Part shown: piece by piece, positions 34,912-44,750 of the stretch | Layout: each line of letters opens with the position of its first letter | How positions within the stretch are numbered: the first letter of the stretch is position 1 | Translations under genes and position numbers: made by a program | From: Sphingomonas sp. Leaf32 | GTDB taxonomy: Bacteria > Pseudomonadota > Alphaproteobacteria > Sphingomonadales > Sphingomonadaceae | DNA length: 64,000 bases | NCBI RefSeq assembly: GCF_001421765.1 | Contig: NZ_LMLA01000009.1 | Span: 124,001-188,000, forward strand | Direction: 5' to 3' | The notes under the pieces: model-generated | The model's database searches: none | What the model was told of the DNA's origin: nothing | The model's input: only the letters and a program-made list of their open reading frames with translations

Positions 34912-37434
34912 TCAGGCGCGGTCCAGCCCCCATTGGTCATAGCGGAAGCGATGCCCGCCCAGCGCGAACTGCCGCCCGTCGATCCGCTCCACCTTCGCAG
35001 CTTCGGCCCCTTGCGCCATCCATGCCGGGATCGCGATCCGGTCGACCGTTTCGCCGAATGCCCCGGTGAGCGGCTCGGGCAGGTCGACCAGCAGGTCGCG
35101 CGCGCCCAGCCGCGTCGCGACCGCCTCGCTCCCGTCGAACGGCGGCAATTCGGTGAAGCGACAGGACAGGTTCAGCGCGACCTGCCCCGCCGCCTGCCCA
35201 TCGACCGCCGCCCCGCCGCTGCGTTCGCTACGGTGGTTCCGCCATGCCGTTCCCAGTCGCTCGGCCAGTTCGTCCAGCACCACCGGATGCAGCGCGCGTT
35301 CGACCAACAGGCGGTTGTCGCGCGGGATGACGATGGTCGGCATCGCCTCCAGCAGCGCCAGCGTCGCCTCGACCGGCAGCAGGTCGGGATAGGGCGCGAC
35401 CCGCTTCGCCCCGCCCAGCCCGTGCAGCGCCCGCCCTGTCAGCAGCGACGTCATGTCGCGCTCCGCCGGTCGCAGCACGATCACGCGCGCTTCCGCGAAC
35501 CCGCCCCGCGCCCGCCCGGCATGGCGATGCAGCCGCCCGATGCGCTGCAGCAGCACGTCGACCGGCGCTAGGTCGGTAATCAGCAGGTCGGCATCGATGT
35601 CGAGCGACTGTTCCAGCGTCTGCGTCCCCACCAGCACCCGCCCGCCAGCCCCGCGCCCCTTGCCGAACAGCGACGTCACTGCATCGTCCAGCTTCTCGCG
35701 GTCCGCCGCCGCGAACCGGCCGTGGTGGACCGTCGGCACCTCGTTCACCGCAAAGGCGAGGTCTGGGGCCATTTCCGCCACCGCCTGCGCCACGGCGACC
35801 GCGCCGGCCACGCTGTTGCGCACCACCAGCACCGCCGCCCCGGCCCGCGCCGCCTCGACCGCCCGCATCGTGATCGCACGCGGGTCTTCCAGGATCGGCG
35901 CGACCTCGACCGTCACGGCCTTGTGCCGACCCACCGCCCCCTCCGCCGCCCGAAGCGGCACGCCGCGTCCCGACAGCGCCGGATAGGGCACCGCCTCCGC
36001 TTCTTCGGGCGACGGACAGGGCTGGCGCAACAGCTTCGCCCGCGCCGCCGCGCCCAGCGTCGCCGACAACAGCAACGCCTGCCCGCCCGCTGCAATATGC
36101 TGGTCGAGCAACCGGTCGAGCAGCCCGGTCATATAGGCGTCCGACGCATGGACCTCGTCGACCACCAGCAGGCTGCGCGCCAGCACGCTCGACCGGAACA
36201 GCGCGTGCTTGACCGGCAGCGCGCCCAACAGCGCCTGATCGATCGTCCCCACCGCGACCCGCGCCGCCAGAAACCGATTGGCCCGCTCCGCCGCCCAGCG
36301 TTCCTCGCCCTTGGCCCCGTCGTCCCAGCGCACGGCATAACCCGGCAACGCCTGCCCGCTCGCCTCGCCCGCCTTCAGATAGCCCGGCACTGCCAGCACC
36401 GCGCGGGGACCATCCGCCCCCCACACCCGCCGGAGCATCGCATCGACCCGCGCGTGCAGCTGCACCGCCGCCGACCGCGTGGGCAACGCGAAGAACAGTC
36501 CGTCGACCAGCCCCCGCCGCCGCAATTCCAGCCAGCGCCACAGCGCCGCCTCGGTCTTGCCCGACCCCGTCTCCGCCTCGATCAGCGCCACCGCCCCCAG
36601 ATCGCCGGCGGCGGCCTGCTGGAAATCGAACGGCGCATGACCGAACGCCGCGACGAAATCACCCGGTGGGGTATCGAGCGGCCGGAACCCCCGCGCCTCC
36701 GCCGCCGCCAGCGCCGCTTCGGCCCGCATCGCCACCCGCGCCGCCCCCCGCGGTCCGTCGACCGGAAAGCGCTGCGTATCCGACCCCAGCCAGTCGGCCA
36801 GCGTCACCAGCCCGGCGAACAACGCGACGAAGCGCGGCGCGGACGGCAGCCGCTCCCCCGCTTCCCACGCCAGCGGCCAGCGCGCCCGCACCGCGTCGAT
36901 CAGCGGCAGGACGTCGGCGGCCGGATCGCCATCGGCCTTGGGCCACCAAAGTCCGTTATGCTTGCCCCAATCCAGCGAGGTCGCCGCTTCGTGAAATTCG
37001 GCCAGCGGCCTGCCATGATGCGCCATCACCGCCGCGAAATGCTGTTCCGCTCCCCACGCGTCGATCATCGCCAACAGGGCGGCCGCAGCCGGCGTCTGCC
37101 GCAACTTCGAATGGTTCAGCAGCGCCGCGACCGGTCCGGTATGGCCGATCTTCTCCCGAACCTTCGGATCGATCCGCGCCTGAAACCCGCGATTGGCCTT
37201 GCCCAGATCGTGTAGCGCCATCAGCACCACCAGCCGCGCGACATCCTGCTCGGTCAGCGCCCGCCCCGCCGCCGCCGTCAGCGGAGCCATCCATCCCCGC
37301 ACGACGATCTCCGCCACCGCCCCGACATCGAGGCAATGGTCGATCAGCGACAGCGCGGCGACCGCCACCTTGTCGTCGTCGCGCAACAGCTTGGCCCAGG
37401 GACCATCGAGTTCGAGCATCGGCCGCATCTCCAT
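34912..37434 (-). CDS. cas3: CRISPR-associated nuclease/helicase Cas3 (type I-E)
   Basis: Cas3 is recruited by target-bound Cascade and unwinds and degrades the DNA. The HD nuclease domain shows LIDHCLDVG at about residue 33, ALHDLGKANRGFQ, HTGPVAALL and MAHHGRP. The superfamily 2 helicase has Walker A AETGSGKTEA near residue 288, LLVVDEVHASD near 424, LLSATLG, and LLQRIGRLHRH as motif VI. About 840 residues is normal. Starts at 37434, 37428 or 37419 are all possible; 37434 is taken as the most upstream methionine downstream of the intergenic repeats. It is transcribed away from the drm/cascade genes, separated from cas8e by four DISARM genes (over 12 kb). Confidence 0.95.
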   Translation of the reverse strand: MEMRPMLELDGPWAKLLRDDDKVAVAALSLIDHCLDVGAVAEIVVRGWMAPLTAAAGRALTEQDVARLVVLMALHDLGKANRGFQARIDPKVREKIGHTGPVAALLNHSKLRQTPAAAALLAMIDAWGAEQHFAAVMAHHGRPLAEFHEAATSLDWGKHNGLWWPKADGDPAADVLPLIDAVRARWPLAWEAGERLPSAPRFVALFAGLVTLADWLGSDTQRFPVDGPRGAARVAMRAEAALAAAEARGFRPLDTPPGDFVAAFGHAPFDFQQAAAGDLGAVALIEAETGSGKTEAALWRWLELRRRGLVDGLFFALPTRSAAVQLHARVDAMLRRVWGADGPRAVLAVPGYLKAGEASGQALPGYAVRWDDGAKGEERWAAERANRFLAARVAVGTIDQALLGALPVKHALFRSSVLARSLLVVDEVHASDAYMTGLLDRLLDQHIAAGGQALLLSATLGAAARAKLLRQPCPSPEEAEAVPYPALSGRGVPLRAAEGAVGRHKAVTVEVAPILEDPRAITMRAVEAARAGAAVLVVRNSVAGAVAVAQAVAEMAPDLAFAVNEVPTVHHGRFAAADREKLDDAVTSLFGKGRGAGGRVLVGTQTLEQSLDIDADLLITDLAPVDVLLQRIGRLHRHAGRARGGFAEARVIVLRPAERDMTSLLTGRALHGLGGAKRVAPYPDLLPVEATLALLEAMPTIVIPRDNRLLVERALHPVVLDELAERLGTAWRNHRSERSGGAAVDGQAAGQVALNLSCRFTELPPFDGSEAVATRLGARDLLVDLPEPLTGAFGETVDRIAIPAWMAQGAEAAKVERIDGRQFALGGHRFRYDQWGLDRA

Positions 37435-37514
37435 ACCTGCATCGTCCACGCGTGCGGACAGCAGGGCAAGGCGATTGATCCGAAATGGAGCTTGTCGGCG
37501 AACGACCATCTTGA

Positions 37515-37622
37515 CTCCCCTCCCTGACAGGGAGGGGTCGGGGGTGGGTCGGCCCGTTGCGGCGCGGGCACCTTTCCTCACAAACCAACCCACCCCCAAC
37601 CCCTCCCTTGTGAGGGAGGGGA
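37515..37622. repeat. Inverted pair of GC-rich hairpins between cas3 and drmD
   Basis: The left arm (37515-37549) starts CTCCCCTCCCTGACAGGGAG and ends GGGGGTGGGT. The right arm (37587-37622) is its reverse complement with a CACAA loop. Each arm is itself a CCCCTCCCT/AGGGAGGGG hairpin. They lie in the 282-bp divergent gap between cas3 and drmD, which also holds a third CCTCCCCCACCCTCATCGGC motif just before the drmD ribosome-binding site (GAGAGGGGGAAG). No promoter could be confidently drawn for either side. Confidence 0.7.
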
Positions 37623-37716
37623 GCAGGTCCAGCCAATCGAGACAGGATTGGAGCCATCGCGGATTGGCAGCGCCACACCCCCTCCCCCACCCTCATCGGC
37701 GAGAGGGGGAAGCGTC

Positions 37717-40700
37717 ATGGCCAGCCACAGCGGCGTTCGCACAGCCCAGCCGGGTGTCGGCCAGTTCGTGTCGCTGCGCGGGCGGCTGTGGATGGTCGAG
37801 ACGCAGCCCGACGGCCCGTTCGACGGCCACCGCCTCGCCTGTATCGACGACGATGCCAGCGGCGAGGATGCCCGCGTGCTGTGGAGCGCGGAGGTCGACG
37901 CCCGGCTGCACGACGAAGAGGCATGGGCGTCGCTCGGTCGCGAAGGCGGGATTGGCGGAGGCGATGCCGCCAGCTTCTCCGCCTATCTGCGCACCGTCCG
38001 CTGGCGCACCGCGACGGCGGCCGAACGCGACCTGTTCCAGGCGCCGTTCCGCGCCGGCATCCGGCTCGACCCGTATCAGCTGCTGCCCTTGCGCAAGGCG
38101 TTGCGCCTGCCCCGCGTCAACCTGCTGATCGCCGATGATGTCGGGCTGGGCAAGACGGTAGAGGCCGGGCTGGTGCTGCGCGAGCTGCTGCTGCGACGCC
38201 GCGTCGACTATACCGTGGTGCTGGCCCCGGCGGCGATGACCGGCCAGTGGCGCGACGAATTGCAGAGCAAGTTCGGCCTCGCCTTCGAGATCGTCGATGC
38301 CCGCCATCTGGAGGCGCTGCGCCGTCGGCGCGGCTATGGCGCGAACCCGTGGGCGGCGGGATCGCGCTTCATCCTGTCGCACCGGCTGCTCGGCGACGAA
38401 GCCTATGTCGCCGGCTTACGCGACATATTGGAGGATTTCCGCGCGCGCTCGCTGCTGATCCTCGACGAAGCGCATCACGCCGCACCGGCGGGCGGCGGGC
38501 GCTACGCGATCGAAAGCCAGTTCACCCGCTCCCTGCGCGACCTGTCCGACCGGTTCGAACATCGCCTGTTCCTGTCCGCCACGCCGCATAACGGCCATCC
38601 CAACAGCTTCGCGACCTTGCTCGAACTACTCGATCCGCAGCGATTCACGCGCGGTGTCGCCGTGCGGCCCGCCGATCTCGAACCGGTCATGGTCCGCCGG
38701 CTGAAAAGCGACCTCAGGGCGCTGGGCGAACGCTTCCCCGAACGAGTCGTGGCACCGATCGTGATCGACGGCCTGCCCGACGACGCGCCCGAACTGGTGC
38801 TGGCCGCCATGCTCGCCGACTATCGCCGCCTGCGTGAGGCACGGATCGCCGCCCTGCCGCCAGCACGCCGCGCGCAGGCGCGACTGGGCTTCGTCGGGCT
38901 GCAACAACGGCTGCTCTCCTCGATCCCGGCCTTCGCCCGCACGCTGAAGGTCCATATCGACGGCCTCGACCGCGCCATCGCCGGCGCGGCGGCGACCATG
39001 GTTGCCGAGGATGTCGAACCCGACGCCCCCGACCTCGCGGCGCAGGAGGATGCCGCGCTCGACCTGCTCGACCGCAGTGACGAAGCCCGCGCCCGTGCCG
39101 ACGCGCTGGCGGGTGCCCAAGATGCCTCGTCGGGCCAGCTCGCCGCCGAACGCGCCCATGCCGCCGCGATGCTGGCGCTGGCGGAAACCGCGCGCGGCAG
39201 CCCCGATGCCCGCGTGCGCTGGCTCCTCGACTGGGCGCGCGACCACCTGCTCGACGCGACCGGCAACTGGCGCGATCGGCGGCTGATCCTGTTCACCGAA
39301 TATGAGGATACGCGCCGCTGGCTCCAGCGCCAGCTCTCGGTCCTCACCGATCCCGCCGATGCCCACGAAGCCGACCGGATCGACAGCTTCACCGGCATCA
39401 CCTCCACCGAACGGCGCGACGCGATCAAGCGCGCGTTCAACGATCCCGCCAGCCCCTTGCGCATCCTGATCTGCACCGATGCCGCGCGCGAAGGCATCAA
39501 CCTGCAATCGCAATGCCACGACCTGATCCATGTCGATCTGCCATGGAACCCGTCGCGGCTGGAACAGCGTAACGGGCGGATCGACCGCAAGCTGCAACCC
39601 GCCGACACGGTGACCTGCCGCTACTTCACCTATGCCCAGCGGCCCGAGGACGTCGTGCTCGACGCGCTGGTGCGCAAGACCGAAGCGATCCGGCGGCAAC
39701 TGGGGTCGGCGGGCCAGGTGCTGGGCGACCGCATTGCCGAGAGTTTCCGCAGCGGCATCGACCGCACGCAGGCGCGCGACCTTGCCAGCCGCATCCGCGA
39801 CGCGGAGGCCGATGCCCGCGTCGCCGCCGCCGTCCGCGACCTGGACGACGGCGCCGACGCACGCCTCGCCCGGCTGCGGCGCGAACAGGCCGATCTCGCC
39901 GCCGCGCTGGACAAGGCACGGGCGCGGGTCGGCGTGGACCCGGACGAATTGCAGTCGGTGGTGGAACTGGCACTCACCCGATCGGGCGGGGCGTGGACCA
40001 TGCCCGGTGCGGTCGGCGACGTACCCGTCTTCGCGCTCGACGAACCCCGGCTGGCGGGCGACCCGAGCTGGACGCCGCTGATCGACGAACTGCGCGGCCG
40101 CCCCGCCAAGCCCGGCGAGCGTCCCGGCGAATGGCGCGCCAGCCCCGACGCCGCCGTCCGCCGCGTCAGCTTCGCGCCCGCGATCCTCGACGACGGGCGC
40201 GATGCCGGTGACGTGGTGCAGCTGCATCTGGAACACCGGCTGGTGCGGCGGCTGCTCGGCCGGTTCCTGTCGGCGGGGTTCCGGCAGGGGCTGGAGCGGT
40301 GCTGCGTCATCCGCACCGCCACCACCGCATCCCCGCGCGTCGTGCTGCTCGGGCGGCTGGCGCTCTACGGCGAACAGGCGGCGCGGCTGCACGAAGAGGT
40401 GTTGAGCGTCGCCGCCGACTGGCGGGACGACACGCCCCTGCGCGCGCTGGCCGAGGGGCGCGAGGCGGAGGCGCGGGTGCTGGACGAACTGCTCGCCGCT
40501 TTGCGCGATGCGCAGGATGCCGATCCCGCCACGGTGCGCCTCGCCACGACCGGCGCGGCGAACGACGTCGCCGCCCTGCGCCCGGTGCTGATCGAACGCG
40601 CCGATGCCCGTGCCGCGCGGGTGGCACAGGAACTGACCCGCCGCGCCACCGCCGAGGCGCAGGGGCTGGAAACCCTGCTCAAACAGCGCATCGCCCGCGT

Positions 40701-40917
40701 CCTGCGCGAACGTGGGCTGGACACCGGACAACTCGACCTGCTGCTCGACCCGGCCGAGGCGCGGCAGCGCGCCGCCGACCGCCGGTCATGGGATCGCGCC
40801 GCCACCCGGCTGGACGACGAACTGGTCCGCGAACCCGAACGCCTGCGCGCCGCCGCCCGCGTCCACGCCACCCGGCTGGAACCGATCGGGCTGGTCTATC
40901 TGTGGCCGGCGGCATGA
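37717..40917 (+). CDS. drmD: DISARM SNF2-like helicase DrmD (class 1)
   Basis: This 1066-residue SNF2/RapA-like ATPase has Walker A DDVGLGKTVEAGL near residue 138, ILDEAHHA near 248, LFLSATPHNGH near 286, and a C-terminal helicase half with LEQRNGRIDRK near 614. A long helical C-terminus of about 400 residues follows. DrmD is the helicase that marks class 1 DISARM, a defence system acting on incoming phage DNA. The identity rests on the ordered neighbours drmMI, drmA and drmB as well as on the domain. GAGAGGGGGAAG lies 4 bases before the ATG. The stop overlaps drmMI as ATGA. Confidence 0.9.
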   Translation: MASHSGVRTAQPGVGQFVSLRGRLWMVETQPDGPFDGHRLACIDDDASGEDARVLWSAEVDARLHDEEAWASLGREGGIGGGDAASFSAYLRTVRWRTATAAERDLFQAPFRAGIRLDPYQLLPLRKALRLPRVNLLIADDVGLGKTVEAGLVLRELLLRRRVDYTVVLAPAAMTGQWRDELQSKFGLAFEIVDARHLEALRRRRGYGANPWAAGSRFILSHRLLGDEAYVAGLRDILEDFRARSLLILDEAHHAAPAGGGRYAIESQFTRSLRDLSDRFEHRLFLSATPHNGHPNSFATLLELLDPQRFTRGVAVRPADLEPVMVRRLKSDLRALGERFPERVVAPIVIDGLPDDAPELVLAAMLADYRRLREARIAALPPARRAQARLGFVGLQQRLLSSIPAFARTLKVHIDGLDRAIAGAAATMVAEDVEPDAPDLAAQEDAALDLLDRSDEARARADALAGAQDASSGQLAAERAHAAAMLALAETARGSPDARVRWLLDWARDHLLDATGNWRDRRLILFTEYEDTRRWLQRQLSVLTDPADAHEADRIDSFTGITSTERRDAIKRAFNDPASPLRILICTDAAREGINLQSQCHDLIHVDLPWNPSRLEQRNGRIDRKLQPADTVTCRYFTYAQRPEDVVLDALVRKTEAIRRQLGSAGQVLGDRIAESFRSGIDRTQARDLASRIRDAEADARVAAAVRDLDDGADARLARLRREQADLAAALDKARARVGVDPDELQSVVELALTRSGGAWTMPGAVGDVPVFALDEPRLAGDPSWTPLIDELRGRPAKPGERPGEWRASPDAAVRRVSFAPAILDDGRDAGDVVQLHLEHRLVRRLLGRFLSAGFRQGLERCCVIRTATTASPRVVLLGRLALYGEQAARLHEEVLSVAADWRDDTPLRALAEGREAEARVLDELLAALRDAQDADPATVRLATTGAANDVAALRPVLIERADARAARVAQELTRRATAEAQGLETLLKQRIARVLRERGLDTGQLDLLLDPAEARQRAADRRSWDRAATRLDDELVREPERLRAAARVHATRLEPIGLVYLWPAA

Positions 40918-43900
40918 GCGCAGGCAGCGGCCCGCATGACTGGATCGGTTATCTGCAACCGGTCGGGCTGGTCGTTGCTCCCGCCGCACTCAGCCGGATC
41001 GGGGCGTGGGTCACGCCGCAGGATGCCGCCGACAGCGCGGGCGTGGCGGCGGCGCTGGCGGATTTCAACGCCGATCCCTGGCCCTTCTTCCGCGACATTC
41101 TCGGCTGGCCGGCGGCGCGGGTCGCGGGGGTGCCGGGTGGCCCGCCCCTGCCCGATACGCTCAGCATCGCCTTTCCCGAACTCGACGTCCTGCTCGAACC
41201 GCATTGGGCGGTGCTGGCGGCAGACGGCACGCCGCAACTGCTGGTCCGGATCGAGGCACCGGGGCTGCTGCTCGACCGGCGCGGCACCCTCGACGGGTGG
41301 GAGGCAACCGCGCAGCAACGCTTCGAACGGCTGCTGCGCGAAACCGGCATCGGCGCGGGGCTGATCGTCGGCGCGCGCGAGACCGGCCGGCGCGAAGGGG
41401 CAACGACCGAAACCGTCCTGCGCCTGGTCGTCACCCCGCGCGGCGAGGTGTCGGGGCATATGAGCTGGCCGCTCCCCGCGCTGGCGGAGGTTGCCGGGCG
41501 CGGGATGCTGGGCGGGCTGAAGCTGCTGCTCGACGCCCATGCGCTGTTCACCGGGCCGCCCTCGCACCGCCTCCCGGCACTCCTCGCCGAAAGCCGCGCG
41601 GCGCAGGCCGATGTGTCGACCCGGCTCGCCGGACAGGTCCTCGCCAGCCTGCACGAACTGCTGCGCGGGCTGGACGCCGCCGATCCGGCGCGGGTGCGCG
41701 CGCTGGCACAGGCGCGACCGCAGCATCTGTACGAAGGGCTGCTGACCGTCCTGCTGCGGCTGATCTTCATCCTCTATGCCGAGGATCGCCAGCTGATGCC
41801 CTCGACGCCCGGCGGGGCGGCGGCGGCGCTGTATGAACAGGGCTATGCGCTGGGCGCGCTGCACCTGCGGCTGCGCGACGACGCCGCGCTCTATCCCGAC
41901 ATCATGGACGAACGGAGGGGGAGCTGGGGGCAATTGATCGCGCTGTTCCGGCTGGTCGGACGGGGCGACCCGTCGGGCTTCATGCAGGCGCGCGGCGGCA
42001 AGCTGTTCGACGAGGCCGCCTTTCCCTTCCTGCTCGGCCGCGACGCGCCCCATGATCCGGAAACGGTGCTGCCGGTCGGCGACGGCTGCGTGCTGCGGGT
42101 GCTCGACGGGCTGCTGATCGACCGGGGGGAACGCATCGCATATCGCGCGCTCAGCGTCGAACAGATCGGATCGGTCTATGAGACGGTAATGGGCTTCACC
42201 GCCCAGTGCGCGCGCGCGCCGATGCTGGCGATCCGCGCGGGCAAGGCGAACCGCGTGCCGGTCTGGGTCGACCTCGCCGCGCTCACCGCCCTGCCCGGCG
42301 GCGAGCGCGAGAAATCGCTGAAGTCGACCACCGGGCGCGGCGCATGGCCCACCCCCGTGTCGCGCGCCCTGCGCTCCGCCACCGACACCACAACGCTGGC
42401 GGCCGCCCTCGCACCCGTGGCCGACCACCGTGCCTCGCCGCGCGGCCAGCCGGTCGCGGCGGGCACCCCGATCCTGCAACCGACTGACGAACGCCGCCGC
42501 ACCGGCAGCCATTACACCCCGCCCAGCCTGACCGGCCCGATCGTCGCCCATGCCCTCGCCCCCGCCTTCGCCCGGATCGGTCCCGACGCCGGCCCGTCGG
42601 ACGTGCTGGACCTGAAGGTCTGCGACCCCGCCGCCGGGTCGGGCGCGTTCCTGGTCGAGGCGTGCCGGCAACTGGGCGAACGGCTGGTCGCCGCCTGGAC
42701 CCGCTGGCCGGCGCAGCGCCCGACCATCCCGGCGGACGAAGACGAACTGCTCCACGCCAAGCGGCTGGTGGCGCAGCATTGCCTGCGCGGCGTCGACCGT
42801 AACCCGCTCGCCATCGACCTTGCCAAGCTGTCGCTATGGCTGGAAACGCTGGCCAGCGCGCACGAGTTCACTTTCCTCGACGCGGTGCTGCGCAGCGGGG
42901 ACAGCCTGGTCGGGTTGCCCAATCCCAAGATCGTCGCGGTGACCTGGGACCGGGTGTCGCGGCAACATGGCTTTGTCGAGACGATCGTGCGCGACGGCAT
43001 CGACGCCGCCGCCGAACTGCGCCGGCTGATGCGGCAGGAGGCGGAGATCGCGCCCTATGCCGCACAGGAACGCCGCCACCTGGCCGCCACCACCGCGCTT
43101 ACCCGCGCGCATCTGGTCGCCGATGCGATCCTCTGGTCCTATTTCTCCGCCGAAAAGGCGCGCGACCGCGCCGCGCGGCTGGCCGAGGTGCAGCAATGCG
43201 TCCTCGCTCCCACCCCGGAAAGCTGGGCGCAACTGGCGGCATGGCAGGCGGAGTTGCGCGCTCCCCCGATCGGGATCGAGAGCTTCCACTGGGAATTGGC
43301 GTTCGAGGACGTGTTCCGCCGTCCCGATCCCGGCTTCGACGCGATCATCGGCAACCCGCCCTTCGCCGGCAAGAACACCATCGCCGCCGGCCACGCCGCC
43401 GCCTATCCCGACTGGCTCAAAACGCTGCACGAAGGCGCGCACGGCAATGCCGATCTGGCGGCGCATTTCTTCCGCCGCGCCTTCAGCCTGTTGCGTGTCG
43501 GCGGCGCGTTCGGCCTGATCGCGACCAACACCATCCGCCAGGGCGACACCCGCGACACCGGTCTCACCCGCATCCTGTCCGACGGCGGCACCATCACCCG
43601 CGCCGTCAGCCGCCACGTCTGGGAAGGCGAAGCGGCGGTCGTCGTCGCGCAGGTCTTCGTCCGGCGAGGGCCGGACGACAGCGCGCCGATCCTCGACGGC
43701 CGCCCCGTACGCCGCATCTCGGCCTATCTGATGGAGGGCGACCTTGACGGATCGCCGGCGACGCTGAAGGCCAACCGAAAGAAGGCGTTCGAAGGTTCGA
43801 AGCTGTACGGAAACGGCTTTGCATTTCGGGACGATCGCCCGGCAAGCCCACTCCATACGACGTCGTCGATGCGGGACGTCATCGATGCCAATCCTACCGA

Positions 43901-44750
43901 TGGCCGTCGAATACATCCGCTATTGGGTGGCGAGGATCTGAACAATCACCCCCGGCAAAAAACGTCGCGGTTTGCCATGGACTTTTCGGGCCTTACGGAG
44001 AAGCAGGTTCGGGACGAGCATCCCGTGCTCTATCGGCTTTGTCGGGACACGGTGAAACCCGATCGCGACAAGGTGACGAATCCCACTACTCGGGATCGCT
44101 GGTGGCTGTACGAGCGTCAACGCCCTGAACTTTACGAAGCCGTTCGCAAACTTGAGACGGTCTTTTCGTTGTGTCGGGTCAGTCCGCATCTCTCCATCGC
44201 CCGCGTCGATGCCAGACAGGTTTTCGGTGAATCCGTCGATGTCTTCGCGTTCGAATCGATGGCCGTCTTCGCCACGCTCCAGTCCCGCGTCCACGAAGTC
44301 TGGGCGCGCACCTTTGCGTCCTCGATGAAGGACGACCTGCGCTACACCCCGTCCGACTGTTTCGAAACCTTCCCCCTGCCCCCTGCCTTCGACACCGCCC
44401 CCACCCTCGAAGCCGCCGGCCAACATTACCACGACCACCGCGCGCAACTGATGGTCGCGCGCGATCAGGGCATGACCCCGACCTATAACCGCTTCCACCG
44501 GGCCGCCGACACCGATCCCGACATCACGGGGCTGCGCGACCTGCACGCCGCGATGGATCGCGCGGTGCTGTCGGCCTATGGCTGGGACGACCTCGCCGCG
44601 CAGGCCGCACCGGTCTTCCTCGATCCCGATACCGAAGACGACCACCGCTATCGCGGCCGGCTGTTCTGGAGCGCGCCGTTTCGCGACGCGGTGCTGGCGC
44701 GGCTGCTGCGGCTGAACGAGGAACGCGCGAAAATGGAGCGGATGGCATGA
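40914..44750 (+). CDS. drmMI: DISARM adenine-specific DNA methylase DrmMI
   Basis: This 1278-residue protein has an Eco57I/type IIG-like N6-adenine methylase core. The SAM motif I is DPAAGSGAFLVEA near residue 571 and the catalytic motif IV is IIGNPPF near residue 812. The long N-terminal part (about 500 residues) resembles type IIG/PglX proteins but no PD-ExK motif was picked out. In DISARM the methylase marks host DNA as self. Residues about 960-1120 (DNA 43790-44280), the expected target-recognition region, are visibly less GC-rich (about 57 percent by hand count in two 60-base rows, against 67-73 percent nearby). This suggests exchange of this module. It overlaps drmD and drmA by 4 bp each. 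Confidence 0.9.
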   Translation: MSAGSGPHDWIGYLQPVGLVVAPAALSRIGAWVTPQDAADSAGVAAALADFNADPWPFFRDILGWPAARVAGVPGGPPLPDTLSIAFPELDVLLEPHWAVLAADGTPQLLVRIEAPGLLLDRRGTLDGWEATAQQRFERLLRETGIGAGLIVGARETGRREGATTETVLRLVVTPRGEVSGHMSWPLPALAEVAGRGMLGGLKLLLDAHALFTGPPSHRLPALLAESRAAQADVSTRLAGQVLASLHELLRGLDAADPARVRALAQARPQHLYEGLLTVLLRLIFILYAEDRQLMPSTPGGAAAALYEQGYALGALHLRLRDDAALYPDIMDERRGSWGQLIALFRLVGRGDPSGFMQARGGKLFDEAAFPFLLGRDAPHDPETVLPVGDGCVLRVLDGLLIDRGERIAYRALSVEQIGSVYETVMGFTAQCARAPMLAIRAGKANRVPVWVDLAALTALPGGEREKSLKSTTGRGAWPTPVSRALRSATDTTTLAAALAPVADHRASPRGQPVAAGTPILQPTDERRRTGSHYTPPSLTGPIVAHALAPAFARIGPDAGPSDVLDLKVCDPAAGSGAFLVEACRQLGERLVAAWTRWPAQRPTIPADEDELLHAKRLVAQHCLRGVDRNPLAIDLAKLSLWLETLASAHEFTFLDAVLRSGDSLVGLPNPKIVAVTWDRVSRQHGFVETIVRDGIDAAAELRRLMRQEAEIAPYAAQERRHLAATTALTRAHLVADAILWSYFSAEKARDRAARLAEVQQCVLAPTPESWAQLAAWQAELRAPPIGIESFHWELAFEDVFRRPDPGFDAIIGNPPFAGKNTIAAGHAAAYPDWLKTLHEGAHGNADLAAHFFRRAFSLLRVGGAFGLIATNTIRQGDTRDTGLTRILSDGGTITRAVSRHVWEGEAAVVVAQVFVRRGPDDSAPILDGRPVRRISAYLMEGDLDGSPATLKANRKKAFEGSKLYGNGFAFRDDRPASPLHTTSSMRDVIDANPTDGRRIHPLLGGEDLNNHPRQKTSRFAMDFSGLTEKQVRDEHPVLYRLCRDTVKPDRDKVTNPTTRDRWWLYERQRPELYEAVRKLETVFSLCRVSPHLSIARVDARQVFGESVDVFAFESMAVFATLQSRVHEVWARTFASSMKDDLRYTPSDCFETFPLPPAFDTAPTLEAAGQHYHDHRAQLMVARDQGMTPTYNRFHRAADTDPDITGLRDLHAAMDRAVLSAYGWDDLAAQAAPVFLDPDTEDDHRYRGRLFWSAPFRDAVLARLLRLNEERAKMERMA

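Noticed and set aside
37435..37599. Longer N-terminus for Cas3 starting near 37599
   Set aside because: The extra residues are translated from the intergenic hairpin repeat and carry no Cas3 sequence.
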